In this document: positions 54,914-64,000 of the stretch, piece by piece | Layout: each line of letters begins with the position of its first letter | Numbering within the stretch: position 1 is the first letter of the stretch | Assembly: GCA_015345905.1 (NCBI GenBank) | Contig: JADDTR010000004.1 | Span: 1,350,945-1,414,944, forward strand | Source of the DNA: Aotearoamyces nothofagi | Lineage: Eukaryota > Ascomycota > Leotiomycetes > Leotiales > Tympanidaceae | Reading direction: 5' to 3' | Length of the DNA stretch: 64,000 nucleotides | Program-made: the position numbers and the translations under genes | Notes under the pieces: generated by a model | Told to the model about the DNA's origin: nothing | Database searches by the model: none | The model's input: the letters and a program-made list of their open reading frames with translations, nothing else

Positions 54914-55608
54914 TGTAAAGTGGTTGAGACGAAGCCGATGGAGAAAGAGTGGCTGATAAAGATAAATAGGGAGAGCTGATGAGAAAGCAATATAAAGTCC
55001 AAAGATTTGAAGATTTAAAGATCAAGCTTTGTAGTTCCTTTGTTGCTGTTAGACCCGTCATCGTGAACTAGGATACTCGGCCAATCCCCTGGGGACACGG
55101 AAGACTTGAGGAGTTAGAGTTACAAGTACAATGATACCCCGCCCGGCGTATTCCGATCCTTATCATACGGCGATAAGGCCAAGATAAAGACCCTTGCAAG
55201 GCTGACGGATTTACAGTATATCCGACGTAAGGGAAGCGATATACAATAGACCAATTAGAAGTTTTAGCTTTGTAGACATATTAGCTAAATTAACTACATG
55301 CAAGTAAGCTGGATATACTACTCTACCTTAAGTAGGAAAATACATAAATTGTAGAAATAACACTTTTTCTTTGAAAAGATGATATATAAATTACTTGTAA
55401 TGATCCCACCGAGATTCTCGGGGACATGCAAGCATACTAGTATATTGGAGTGGTTTTCGAAAAATTATACCCTCTAATTTTCTCTAGATCTTGGCAGCCT
55501 TTTGCTCAGAGAATCAGAAGTGTCCCCAACTCCATTTGGAAATCCGGGTGCCAAAGATTAAATCTAATAGCTCTAGACAAAGGTCGATATCAAATCTGTT
55601 GCCCAGGT
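54914..55608. other. Intergenic region
   Basis: Promoter of the oxygenase on the left and 3' flank of the ankyrin protein on the right. 55250-55450 is AT-rich. No gene or RNA is visible. Confidence 0.45.
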
Positions 55609-56682
55609 TTATTGCGAAGGCTCTGTCTCAGTGGTGTTATTAACCCACTTCCTCGCCGTTACCCCCTCCTCTACCACCTTTCTCATCTCCTCACTTCCCA
55701 TTGCTCTCGCGTACTGCGCCGCACTCCCCCATGCCCCCATCACCTCTGGATCTGCTCCTCGCTCTAACAACCACCTCACCCTCTCCACCGCTCCTGCCAT
55801 CACCGCATGCACAACCGCATACCCCGCCACCATATGCCGTGACTCCGTTTTCTGATTTACGTCCGCCCCGTGCTCCACCAGCAGCGCCATCACCGGAATT
55901 CTGCTTTCATCGAACTCCTTACTGGGCACTACACGAACGGCATGTGGATTCATGCCAGGCGGACACACGCCCGCGGCAAAGTGCAGCGGTGTACCGTTCT
56001 TGATAATTGCGCCAGCGCCAAGAAGTAGGCGTACAGCCTCTACATCACTGCGGCCTGCGGCTGACTGGAGGGCATCGCAGGAGTCGGTGTCTGGCCCGCC
56101 GGTTCGATCCCGATTGTCGCACTGCTCGCCGAGATTCGGGTTGGCGCCGTGGGCGAGGAACCAGCGGAGGAGAGGGAGATTGGAGACTACGGAGGAGAGA
56201 AGGACGGCTCCGTAGTAGCCTGGGGTATTGGGGGACCAGCCGTGGTGGGTGAGCAGCTCGAAGAGGGGGATTTGCTGGTCCAGAGGCGCGGAGAGGACAC
56301 TGTGTGGGGTTTGACGTACTATGGGCGCGCCGGCAGAGAGGAGGTAGCGTGCGATCTCGATGTTTCCAGTGCTTAGGGCGAGAATGAGGCCATGGTGGAG
56401 AAATGCGGGTGTGCATGTTTCAGCGGAGACAACGGGCTGGACGGTGGAAAGGGGACCATGACGGCAGGCGGATTCGAAGGAATCAAAGTTGCTCTGCTTT
56501 TGATTAATAAATTTCACGTCGTTGGGGTCTATGATAGGGAGGTCGTCGTAAGCTGAGCCCATGGCTGCTGATTGAGGCTGTATAGGCTGCTGCTTGGTCA
56601 TCATTTGCATCTGCTGGCGCACGTTCATCAGCAGCTGCTGTGGAAGTTGCTGCTGATGCAACAGCGTGTTGTTATCGGCCAT
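55609..56682 (-). CDS. Ankyrin-repeat protein
   Basis: A single exon encodes 357 aa. The first ~40 residues are Gln/Met-rich (HQQQLPQQLLMN, QQMQMMTKQQPIQPQ). From ~70 on there are successive ankyrin helical pairs: STVQPVVSAETCTPAFLHHGLILALSTGNIEIARYLLSAGAPI style repeats with ALSTGNIEIARYLLSAGAP, PLLRWFLAHGANPN, DVEAVRLLLGAGAIIKNGTPLHFAAG, IPVMALLVEHGADVN and AVERVRWLLERGADPEVMG. Five or six repeats can be counted. No catalytic, F-box or NACHT domain is attached, so this is a protein-protein interaction scaffold of unknown partner. A start nearer the repeats is possible but the frame from 56682 is open and has a good context. Confidence 0.8.
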   Translation of the reverse strand: MADNNTLLHQQQLPQQLLMNVRQQMQMMTKQQPIQPQSAAMGSAYDDLPIIDPNDVKFINQKQSNFDSFESACRHGPLSTVQPVVSAETCTPAFLHHGLILALSTGNIEIARYLLSAGAPIVRQTPHSVLSAPLDQQIPLFELLTHHGWSPNTPGYYGAVLLSSVVSNLPLLRWFLAHGANPNLGEQCDNRDRTGGPDTDSCDALQSAAGRSDVEAVRLLLGAGAIIKNGTPLHFAAGVCPPGMNPHAVRVVPSKEFDESRIPVMALLVEHGADVNQKTESRHMVAGYAVVHAVMAGAVERVRWLLERGADPEVMGAWGSAAQYARAMGSEEMRKVVEEGVTARKWVNNTTETEPSQ

Positions 56683-56924
56683 CTTGGTTGAGTATACTGA
56701 GTAGCACTCCGTATCTCAGATGAGGGTATGGCCTGGATCCTGAATCGAATCTATAAGCGAGAGCCAATGCAATACTGAGTAAATTATCATTTATGGACGC
56801 AATATAATGCGCAGCTTCCCTAAACGCAAACCGCAGTAAGCAATGCGTGTGAAGCGCGCGGTAAGAATTCCGTGGTATTAAGAAGTACCTACCTACCAAT
56901 AAAACCACACCCGTCAGCAGGGCT

Positions 56925-57455
56925 GTGGGAGCTTGCCCGTCACACCCTCCCAGTATGCGGAGTGGCAGTGACTTAAGAAGCTACGGAATGTACAAACTTG
57001 TGCACGAAGCCACACGTTATGCTCTAAGCCAGAAAAAGGATGTAAGGTTACAATTCTCAAAGGGGGCTCTCGAGATTATGCTCCAGGTATTTCCCAGGAG
57101 TGACCACAATACTTGGGGCCGATGTGAGACATTTCTACCCCATGCTCTATCAGTCTCTGCTCTGCATGAAGTTTCACAGGAGAAAAAACGTATCTCGACG
57201 CTTTTGAGTGAAGTCTCGCTATATTTGTTTCATCAAAGTCGATCTAGGGAGGAGGAACCTCTCGATTTGAAAGTACTCAAGTTGCGGAGAGAGGTGCTTG
57301 GATAGAGGCATCCTGATACAGTCCAGAGCATGGCAGATCTTGCAGCAGCATACCACCAACAGGGTCGATTAACAGAAGCCGAGAAGACCTATACTGAGAG
57401 GCTCAAACTCCCAAGGGAAGGGCTTAGAAAGCACCCTAATACACCCTCACCATAG
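56925..57455 (+). pseudogene. Relic of a TPR protein (NB-ARC/TPR or kinesin-light-chain type)
   Basis: One frame from 56925 is interrupted by a TAG at 57303 and resumes in the same frame to 57455. It encodes a helical region with YKLVHEATRYALSQ, ALEIMLQVFP and LLSEVSLYLFHQ, then DLKVLKLRREVLG, the stop, and RHPDTVQSMADLAAAYHQQGRLTEAEKTY and LRKHPNT. The second part is the 42-residue TPR repeat of fungal NLR/STAND proteins (HPDT..S..NLA..Y..QGR..EAE). The N-terminal effector and nucleotide-binding domains are missing. The stop could have come from a CAG by a C-to-T change. It is a truncated, dead copy. Confidence 0.75.
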
Positions 57456-58022
57456 AGTAGCTTTTGCGTCTTTTGCGATGAGCGTCTCAGTCCGGCGGAG
57501 CAGAAAGTCAGAAGCTGCTAGTGTAGTCATTCTTAAGAACTCTGCCGATGGCGCTGTTGTTGAGCAGATACGATCTGCCCTAGGACGCTGTAGATGTCAT
57601 GGGTAAGGAGGGTAGTGCGGATATTTGAGTTAGGGTTGAAATATTGGACTTTGCGGATCGGCCCGCTTGCCGACTAGGGAATTGCGAATTCAAGCGTACA
57701 CAAGCGTACACTCTAACATGACATCGGGTAGTCTCAATCCGCCCCCACCCTTGGTAGGAAGGGTGGTACAGCGAAGAGAGGATTCGCAGCAAAATGTGGA
57801 TTTTATACTGTTCGTATGTCTTCCCATCAAACCACATATACCCGCAGAATCACATGTATATATAAGTGCATTGTCTAGTAGGCTATCTAAAACCCTACAG
57901 TAGTGCATTCGGATCCTCCCCTATAATTTATATACGTCTCTTCGTTCATTATCCCACCTCCCCAACAAAGATCACCCCTAACACGGCCTACCCCAGCTCC
58001 CACCCAAATCCAGAAAATACAT
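57456..58022. other. Intergenic region
   Basis: No gene is visible; it probably contains the rest of the decayed TPR locus and the carbonic anhydrase 3' end. Confidence 0.45.
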
Positions 58023-59280
58023 CTATAGGTTGATGCCGGCCTTCGATATGTCGATTCCGGTCAGGCTCTTGATTATCTCGGACGCATCGCTTGCGGACCC
58101 TACGGTAATTGTCTTCTCTCCTGTAGCATTCTAGGGAGTTGTGTATTAGTAAGCGTATAGGAGAATAGGGGTAGGAGACAAACACTAGCTGCAGGTGAGG
58201 CAACAGCGGTGGGTGCAGCAGACGAGGCAACAGCTGGCACTGGAACAAGCACAGCTCCGGCGCCGGCGATTGTCTCGCTGGATTGGACGAGCAGGTTCTT
58301 GGACCCGGCGGTGTTCTGGGTGAAGCGGGCGTTGAAGCCGACGACGGCCTTGATTTGGTTGAAGGTGGCGACGTTTAGGGGCAGCTGCTCCGACGTGACG
58401 AAGAAGGTCAGGCCCTCGGCACAGGGCGGCGTCGTGAGCGAGCCCGAGTACTGGTGCAGCGACTGCTTGGAGAGCACGTCGACGAGCGGCGCAAAGTCCA
58501 GGGGCCCCGTCTCGGTGACGGTGCCGGGCGTCGAGATCTGGCCGATCTTCTCCGTGACGGCTGTTAGGAGAGAGGTAGTCTCGCCCGCTTCGGAGAGCTG
58601 GAACTGCGCGGCGATGACGGCGATGGCACCGGCTGAGAGGGTGAGCGTTGGTCGTGGTATTGAGAGAGAAAAATGACTTACCGGCATCCTCGTGGACCAG
58701 GTGCATTTCCAACGGGAAGTACTCTCCATCAATGGTATGCTCGCTAGGGCTGTGGAAATGGAATTGCTTGAGATCAAACCTGTGTGGTTTTAGTACAATT
58801 ATTGGCAATTATGGCTCTAAAACTTACGTTTGGCCGCCAACAACAGTATTAGCGCCCTTTCCTTCCATCACAACCTCGATTGTTGTACCGATATTCTCAA
58901 ATTCGGCAGACTCGATATTCGGGAAGGTTAATGCTAAGGTACCGGGAGCTACAATAGTAGTAGAGGTATTCGTGACATCGATAGGAGATTGTATAGTACT
59001 TGTAGAACAGAGGATATTATCGGCAGAGAGTCCGGCCCAGTTGGTGCTGTGTTCATTAGTTTTGAGCTCAGCGTCCAAGACTCATCCATACGTACGGCCC
59101 AGTACTGGCTATGTATCCAAACTGCCCGACCTCGACGGCCTTCACCTCTGTACCACCTTCACGCTTGTGGATGGTGACTTGACGCTTCAAGAGACTGGTA
59201 CCGTGACCACATGATGCTGTGACTGGTTTGGTGAGGAAATTAAGGAAGAGGAGGACGAAGGCAGAGGAGATTGACATCAT
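58023..59280 (-). CDS. Secreted alpha-type carbonic anhydrase
   Basis: Exons 59280-59096, 59046-58828, 58779-58682, 58632-58184 and 58130-58023 encode 352 aa. The signal peptide is MMSISSAFVLLFLNFLTKPV and a basic propeptide-like stretch (LLKRQVTIHKREGG) follows. The catalytic domain has NWAGLS, SPIDVTNT and the zinc site FHFHSPSEHT (two His), with EMHLVHED giving the third His. The SLTTPPCAEGLTFFV loop carries the Thr that gates the zinc-bound water. The C-terminal ~60 residues, rich in Ala/Val/Pro/Ser (GAGAVLVPVPAVASSAAP), are a linker-like extension ending KAGINL. It should interconvert CO2 and bicarbonate at the cell surface or outside. All active-site residues seen are intact. Confidence 0.88.
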
Positions 59281-60989
59281 AGTGACGTTCAGCCGAGTTT
59301 ATTATTGCTTGTCAGTTCGCGGATTGGTATCTGTTCTAAAATGATCGTGTGTAAAACAAAAAGTACCAATGCATTAACTAATGGAGCACCGGGCCCAAAG
59401 AAGTTGACAGAAAGAGCACTTTTGAAATGAGCGAAGAAAAAGTATAGTAATGGCCGGCACTAGAAAGGATAGAGAGGGGGCAAACAAAAAGAGAAATCGG
59501 ACAATATTTATAAGAGGCATTCCGATTTAATGTCTTGATTGCTTGGCCATCGTAGGCTCTATTCTTGGAAGTATCTGTGAACCTGAGAAAATACCAAGAT
59601 GTTCGATCTCAAGAGATGTTACATCTCCATTCTAATGCACAAGGCTCTGACGGTTAAGCTCTTGGTACTCCGTCGGCGGTATGCGAGAAGGGCCAGCAGT
59701 GAGCATAAACCCTAGGAACGAGCAAGAGCTGAAAGTCTTGGAGGGTCTTGGAGAGTCTTGGACGGAGGTTCTCTGTCTTAATTACCGTCGGAAGGCAGAC
59801 AGCAGGTTAGGGCCGGCCACGGAGAGCCGAACGCTTCGTGGGAGTCCGGAAGGCAACGTGGCAAGGGGTGCCAGCTCGAGGAAGTTTAAGCACGGTAGGT
59901 AGCACCAAGGCGCCAAGGCGTCTGAAGGCGGCCAAGCCGCCGTAGAGTGCTTGTTAGACGCTGGCGTACCCGAAGAAGGCTTCTATGTCTTGTCGACGCC
60001 ACGTTGGCAGAGGGTTGGAGCCCGTAGCTCACAGCCAGCCAGGCAGAGAGACAGAGACAGAAATCCCCGTGATCAGATACTGCTGACCGACTCTGGATAG
60101 CTAGCTAGGCCTCCTAGGTATACTGAGACGCAACTGTGAGAGCAGGAAGTGTGAGGCCCGAAGCGCATAATTCCCAGCGGTCCTCCTAGCAGTGAGCTGC
60201 CAGATTCAACCACAAGGTCCATTGACAATATGCCAAGATCCTGAGACGCGGCCCCCGGCAGGCCCCAGACTGCCAGTGTTTCGCCCATCCCAATGCAGTT
60301 CCCACGCGCAAAGCTCTCTTTTCCAGCCCCAGCACCTACAGGCGTAGACTCGTCCACCCGGCCTTTGAAATCCAGCATCCCGATTCCGATTCATAAGCCG
60401 AGCAAGGAGAAACCCCAGAAACACGAGGTCACGAGCATTACGAAGAGCTACCAAACCTAATTCGCTGAAGTTGATTTGAGAAAGGGGAAAGAAAAGGTCT
60501 ATTCTTTGCGCTTCAGCCAAGTGTTCATAGCCTGTAGTCAGGAGGCGGGGCTCAGTAAGATTACAATCGTGAGGGAAAGTGTTCGTGAGGTTCCACGCTG
60601 GCCCCGGATGTTCAGCTTCGACTCGGGCGCGGTACGGCGGACTAGCCGTACGCGGGGAAGACACACATGTTCCGGATGCTTCAAAGGTAATCTCGCTACA
60701 ACACCTAATCTTGCGCTTCTAGAAACAAAAACGAAAATGCAATTGTAGGTCTGGGGATGGAATCTCCAAACAATGTATAATTAATCGCCGAGACTCGATA
60801 TCCTGAGGCCGGAGCATTTTGCTCGCAGAGATCCCGCCGCGGGCGTCGCGCGACCTCGTTAGCGAGCTCAGTCAGTGTAGCCCGAAGCTGGAGATGCGGC
60901 GCGAGGACGAGCAGTGAGGGAGCAGGCGAGGATCAATCTCGTCCGTCATCATCCACTTCGCTCCATGTGTCGCTGTCGCCCATATCATT
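59281..60989. other. Gene-poor region
   Basis: The first ~300 bases must hold the carbonic anhydrase promoter and leader. Beyond that all frames are short and motif-free. There are small tandem stretches (cttggagggtcttggagagtcttgg near 59735). No tRNA or rRNA signature was seen. Confidence 0.45.
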
Positions 60990-61700
60990 ACCGATTTCGG
61001 AGCCAGCGGCCACCGGTTCCAGAAAAGATTCGGTGTAGGTTGACATCGTAATTTTACGAAGTCAGTCTCCTCGTTCCGCTTCGGCTTGGCAGCTTCGGCT
61101 TCGAGTTCTTCTTGGGTTTCTTTCGATTTGTCTGCGTCCTCGGCCGTCTCTACTTCTTGCATCCGGAATTCCTGCGGCTCCCAGGCAAACAAACTCTTCT
61201 TTGTCGAGGTGCTTGGCGGTTATCGTGCAGGATTCACGTCATATTTGAAGCACACGTCAAGCACGCACTGCCATCCGCACCACTGGCCACGCGATTCTAA
61301 TCATCCTGGTGCTCCCTGTCTATACGGTCAAGATCGAAGCCGTCAGTTGCGAAGAAGCCTTGTGCATATAAAGTTCTATATTTAATGCCAATGTTCGGCG
61401 GCTCCTATTCTTGCTTCTGAGATTCGGGATTCTGGGTATCTAGGGGCTGGGCATCCTTGGCGTTGGCATCAGGCGACTTAGCCTTCTAGATATTGATGGT
61501 AAGTGACTTGCCTTCTTCGCTATTCCCGTCCTCTAACTACTTTCCTTCTTTCTGCTATAGCAGTAGCACCTCCCTGTCACCATCTTCGCTATTTTCATCA
61601 TCTCGGGCTTCTTCCTCATTAGGGTTATCCGACAAAGGTGTTAGGCCACCGGCCTCTCACAGAAATTCGAGCTTTACATCAAATTGTAGGAAGGAGTAAC
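60990..61700 (-). pseudogene. Coding relic with several stops (acidic Glu/Asp/Gln/Lys-rich frame)
   Basis: Read leftward from 61700 one frame keeps protein-like composition over hundreds of bases but meets TAG or TGA stops every 15-50 codons. It passes through LTPLSDNPNEEEARDDENSED, then PDANAKDAQPLDTQNPE and KYRTLYAQGFFATDGFDLD. Stops lie at places where a C-to-T change of CAG or CGA, or a G-to-A change of TGG, could explain them. I do not recognise the family. It is adjacent to a second relic on the opposite strand and both sit in a decayed repeat end. Confidence 0.4.
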
Positions 61701-61883
61701 TGTATATTTTGTCTAGTAATTCCAAAATGCTAGTGGCGGAAGTTTCTTATCTGCCACGACCTGCCTGGCTCCATGTACCTCACTTAAGATGATATATTTG
61801 GCGACCTTTGCCCATTACCGATTTTGAAATAATTTGACGGCCTCTGTCTGTCTGTTAAATATCAATCACTTCCAGCAATAACT

Positions 61884-62480
61884 ATGGCAGACTCACTAGA
61901 TCCTCCTGTATACCAGCCCAAATGATTGATCTTGAGGCTCCGAGTAACCGACTTCGTCGATGGCAGCTACTCCGAAATTCTGGAGGCTATCGATGTCTAT
62001 CTGGAGTTTGCTGGTTACAATACTGATGAAGACAAGTATTATGCCCATATCGAACCCTTCCAAGACCTAGAGTTTCGATAGACATTACTTTACATTACTT
62101 TCAAGATTGACAAAGACTTGTCTCGGCACAGGAGTATTCGCAACGCGCCCCACGAGATCTATCGTGTTCGGCGTGATGAACAGGGTAATTTGTAAGAGCG
62201 GCTAGATACACTGCTTCGCTGCAAACAGTAGCTAAATTTGCGTAGCCAAGTCAAGCCATTCGCCAATATAACAGAAGAAAAGAACAACCTTTTCAAAATA
62301 CGCAGCTTCAGCGACAAAATATATGCTTGGGAGAAGTAGTACTGCTACCTGTAAAGAGCAAAGCAGATTGAAAGGCTTCAAGAACTTTGAGCAACGCGGT
62401 ATTACGGCGATAAGAGGCTATAACTAAGACTGCAGGCATGGTTATATCCTAGCATACACTGGAGGGGAGCGACTCTTAAA
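61884..62480 (+). pseudogene. Stop-riddled coding relic starting MADSLDPPVYQP
   Basis: From an ATG at 61884 the frame reads MADSLDPPVYQPK, a stop, LILRLRVTDFVDGSYSEILE, IDVYLEFAGYNTDEDKYYAH and IEPFQDLEFR, another stop, then DKDLSRHRSIRNAPHEIY and RVRRDEQGNL. A long stretch with further TAG, TAA and TGA codons follows. Between stops the composition is clearly protein-like, and stops are frequent at positions where CAG, CAA or CGA could have mutated by C-to-T. That is the pattern of a RIP-inactivated repeat copy. I do not recognise the protein. Confidence 0.6.
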
Positions 62481-62755
62481 AGTATTGACTGGAGAGATTA
62501 TGCTTTTTATATTGATCAAAAGTACACATGATGGGATTTCTATTCTAGTCAAACTGTTCTTACCTGTAGTAATATAGTATCTAGTGTGATTTTACATTTT
62601 GTCCGCTATCGAATTTTACCAACTTAGCTCTTCAGTTTTGTGTCTAACCTTTTTAGTGGCTTATACTAATACAGTATAAAGTTACTTCCTGTTTGTGCAT
62701 CCGCTCCGGTGCTTGGAGCAAGTAGGGTAAATGTAAGTTAAGGAGATCAAGAGCG

Positions 62756-63200
62756 GGCTTGTCTTGCTATCTTAGTAGTATGCCCAGTTGCTAACTTGAG
62801 GCTTGCTGCTCTATGCATTCAGTGCTCGCTTTTAAATAGGTCGAAAGAGTGCGAGTCCAGTTTTAAGTGAACAGGTTGTACTCGAAGGACTAGAGGGAAC
62901 TCATTATAGCAGTGGAATAGCGTGATCTTACAACCTATCTCTATAACCCAGCGGATCACGCATGATCCGCGCCAAGGNGGCTTGTCTTGCTATCTTAGTA
63001 GTATGCCCAGTTGCTAACTTGAGGCTTGCTGCTCTATGCATTCAGTGCTCGCTTTTAAATAGGTCGAAAGAGTGCGAGTCCAGTTTTAAGTGAACAGGTT
63101 GTACTCGAAGGACTAGAGGGAACTCATTATAGCAGTGGAATAGCGTGATCTTACAACCTATCTCTATAACCCAGCGGATCACGCATGATCCGCGCCAAGG
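62756..63200. repeat. Exact 222-bp direct repeat around a single N (assembly junction)
   Basis: 62756-62977 equals 62979-63200 with N at 62978, the same layout as the other two N positions. It is most likely an unmerged contig overlap; the real genome should have one copy. Confidence 0.9.
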
Positions 63201-63276
63201 CCTATACAAAAAATGTTGGTGTGTATGCGGCTGCTAGTGCATCACGTCGGATCTGCACACGAATGCTACAGTAAGT

Positions 63277-63800
63277 TACTATAAGGTAATACAAAGGTCT
63301 TGGCACTTATCAGGTACATGAAATTCGAAGGAGGTATATATATCCAAATCCATCTAATTTGCCTAAGTAACACCCTTTGTACAACTTCTTCGACATTTAT
63401 AAATATACACCTTGAATCTCCAGCAGTGTCTATCCTTAAACAACTCAATTCATCGAATTACAACGAATATTTACCTGGTGGTATATATTAAAGTACTGTA
63501 TCTTATTGTAATTTACTATATATTACAATAGCTTATAGTAACTTACTATAAGGTACAGTAAGAATAACTGCAGTTATAGGATATATACAATTCTAAGGAC
63601 TATATATATTCCAATCTATATAATTTGCTTAAGTAATACATTTTACACAACTGATTCGATATTTACAAGTATATACATTGAAACCCTAGTAGTCTATATA
63701 CTTCAATTCATCGAATTACTTTAAAGATTTATCTAGTAGAGTGCAATATATTACAATAACCTATTATAAGATATAGTATATTATAGTAACTTACTATAAG
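63277..63800. repeat. Tandem ~250-266 bp AT-rich repeat with RIP-like divergence
   Basis: The marker ttactataaggta lies at 63277 and 63543 and recurs, with a change, at 63791. The stretch 63330-63490 recurs at 63603-63755 with many differences. Most are C-to-T or the complementary change, for example atccatctaatttgcc against atctatataatttgct and caccctttgtacaac against tacattttacacaac. Confidence 0.7.
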
Positions 63801-63933
63801 ATACTATTATAACAGTGAAGCCAGGCTTAGGAATAGAGAAATTTTATGCTAAAAGGGCGCTAAATGGGCTAAGCGAGGAACAGATTGGCTAAGCGAGGAA
63901 CACCAAACTTCCGAAGTGTATACTGAGAACAAC

Positions 63934-64000
63934 ACTCTTTAAAATAGTACTCTTTATAATAGTGCAATTTAAAATATAGCTTTTTAAAATAGGACTCTTT
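63934..64000. repeat. 15-bp tandem repeat at the window edge
   Basis: Units begin at 63934, 63949, 63964 and 63979 plus a partial one at 63994; the pattern is actctttaaaatagt with changes. It continues beyond the window. Confidence 0.7.

Larger units (their letters stand above)
62481..64000. other. AT-rich repeat-dense right end
   Basis: No gene is visible. It holds the third N junction (62756-63200), a ~250-266-bp tandem array with RIP-like divergence (63277-63800), a ~20-bp direct repeat containing ggctaagcgaggaaca (63867-63903) and a 15-bp array running off the window (63934-64000). Confidence 0.55.

Noticed and set aside
63934-64000. Telomeric repeat at the window end
   Set aside because: The unit is an AT-rich 15-mer, not TTAGGG, and it varies.

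Overview
The window is nuclear DNA of a filamentous ascomycete (Pezizomycotina). Genes are dense and split by short introns of about 40-70 nt with GT..CTAAC/CTGAC..AG signals. The gene content is typically fungal (Zn2Cys6 regulators, MED19/Rox3, NOP4, IRC22, MFS permeases, GH78). One end carries repeats whose copies differ mainly by C-to-T/G-to-A changes, as expected from RIP. I cannot place the species. Exon coordinates were read by hand from splice signals and reading-frame continuity; for the multi-exon genes I checked that the exons sum to a multiple of three.

Layout. 1-11.7 kb is mostly housekeeping: the start of a Zn2Cys6 regulator running off the left edge, a SANT/Myb-like acidic protein, a divergent 14-3-3-like protein, a 3.1 kb gene-free stretch, a small Cys-rich protein, the ribosome-biogenesis factor NOP4 and Mediator subunit MED19. 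11.7-18 kb holds an APH/ChoK-type kinase gene that is broken only by an assembly artefact and an 11-exon ACS-family MFS permease. 18.2-25.5 kb is a belt of GC-rich simple repeats with a single gene (a PAP2/Aur1-like membrane phosphatase or transferase), ending in a MITE-like block of inverted repeats. 26.3-29 kb has a bHLH factor and a transaldolase.

30.3-41.1 kb is the most coherent accessory locus: a 14-exon sugar transporter, an intronless secreted GH78-type alpha-L-rhamnosidase, an ACS-family MFS permease, and a Zn2Cys6 activator divergent from the permease. A 20-bp perfect palindrome with CGG-N4-CCG half-sites lies in the shared promoter. I infer a rhamnoside-utilisation cluster: hydrolyse outside, import, self-contained regulation.

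41.6-59.3 kb mixes core genes (HAD phosphatase, ELO fatty-acid elongase, IRC22, alpha-carbonic anhydrase) with a probable small-molecule group: a SnoaL-like protein, a LigB/DODA extradiol dioxygenase, an ALDH-fold protein whose catalytic Cys is replaced, a 121-aa orphan, a CocE-type hydrolase and a 2OG-Fe(II) oxygenase. Two of their promoters share a 14-bp motif. 56.9-57.5 kb is a decayed TPR (NLR-type) gene. 59.3-64 kb is a gene graveyard with two stop-riddled coding relics and AT-rich tandem repeats.

Quality note: the only three N bases (12150, 14136, 62978) are each flanked by an exact direct repeat of 207, 214 and 222 bp. These are almost certainly unmerged contig overlaps, not biology.
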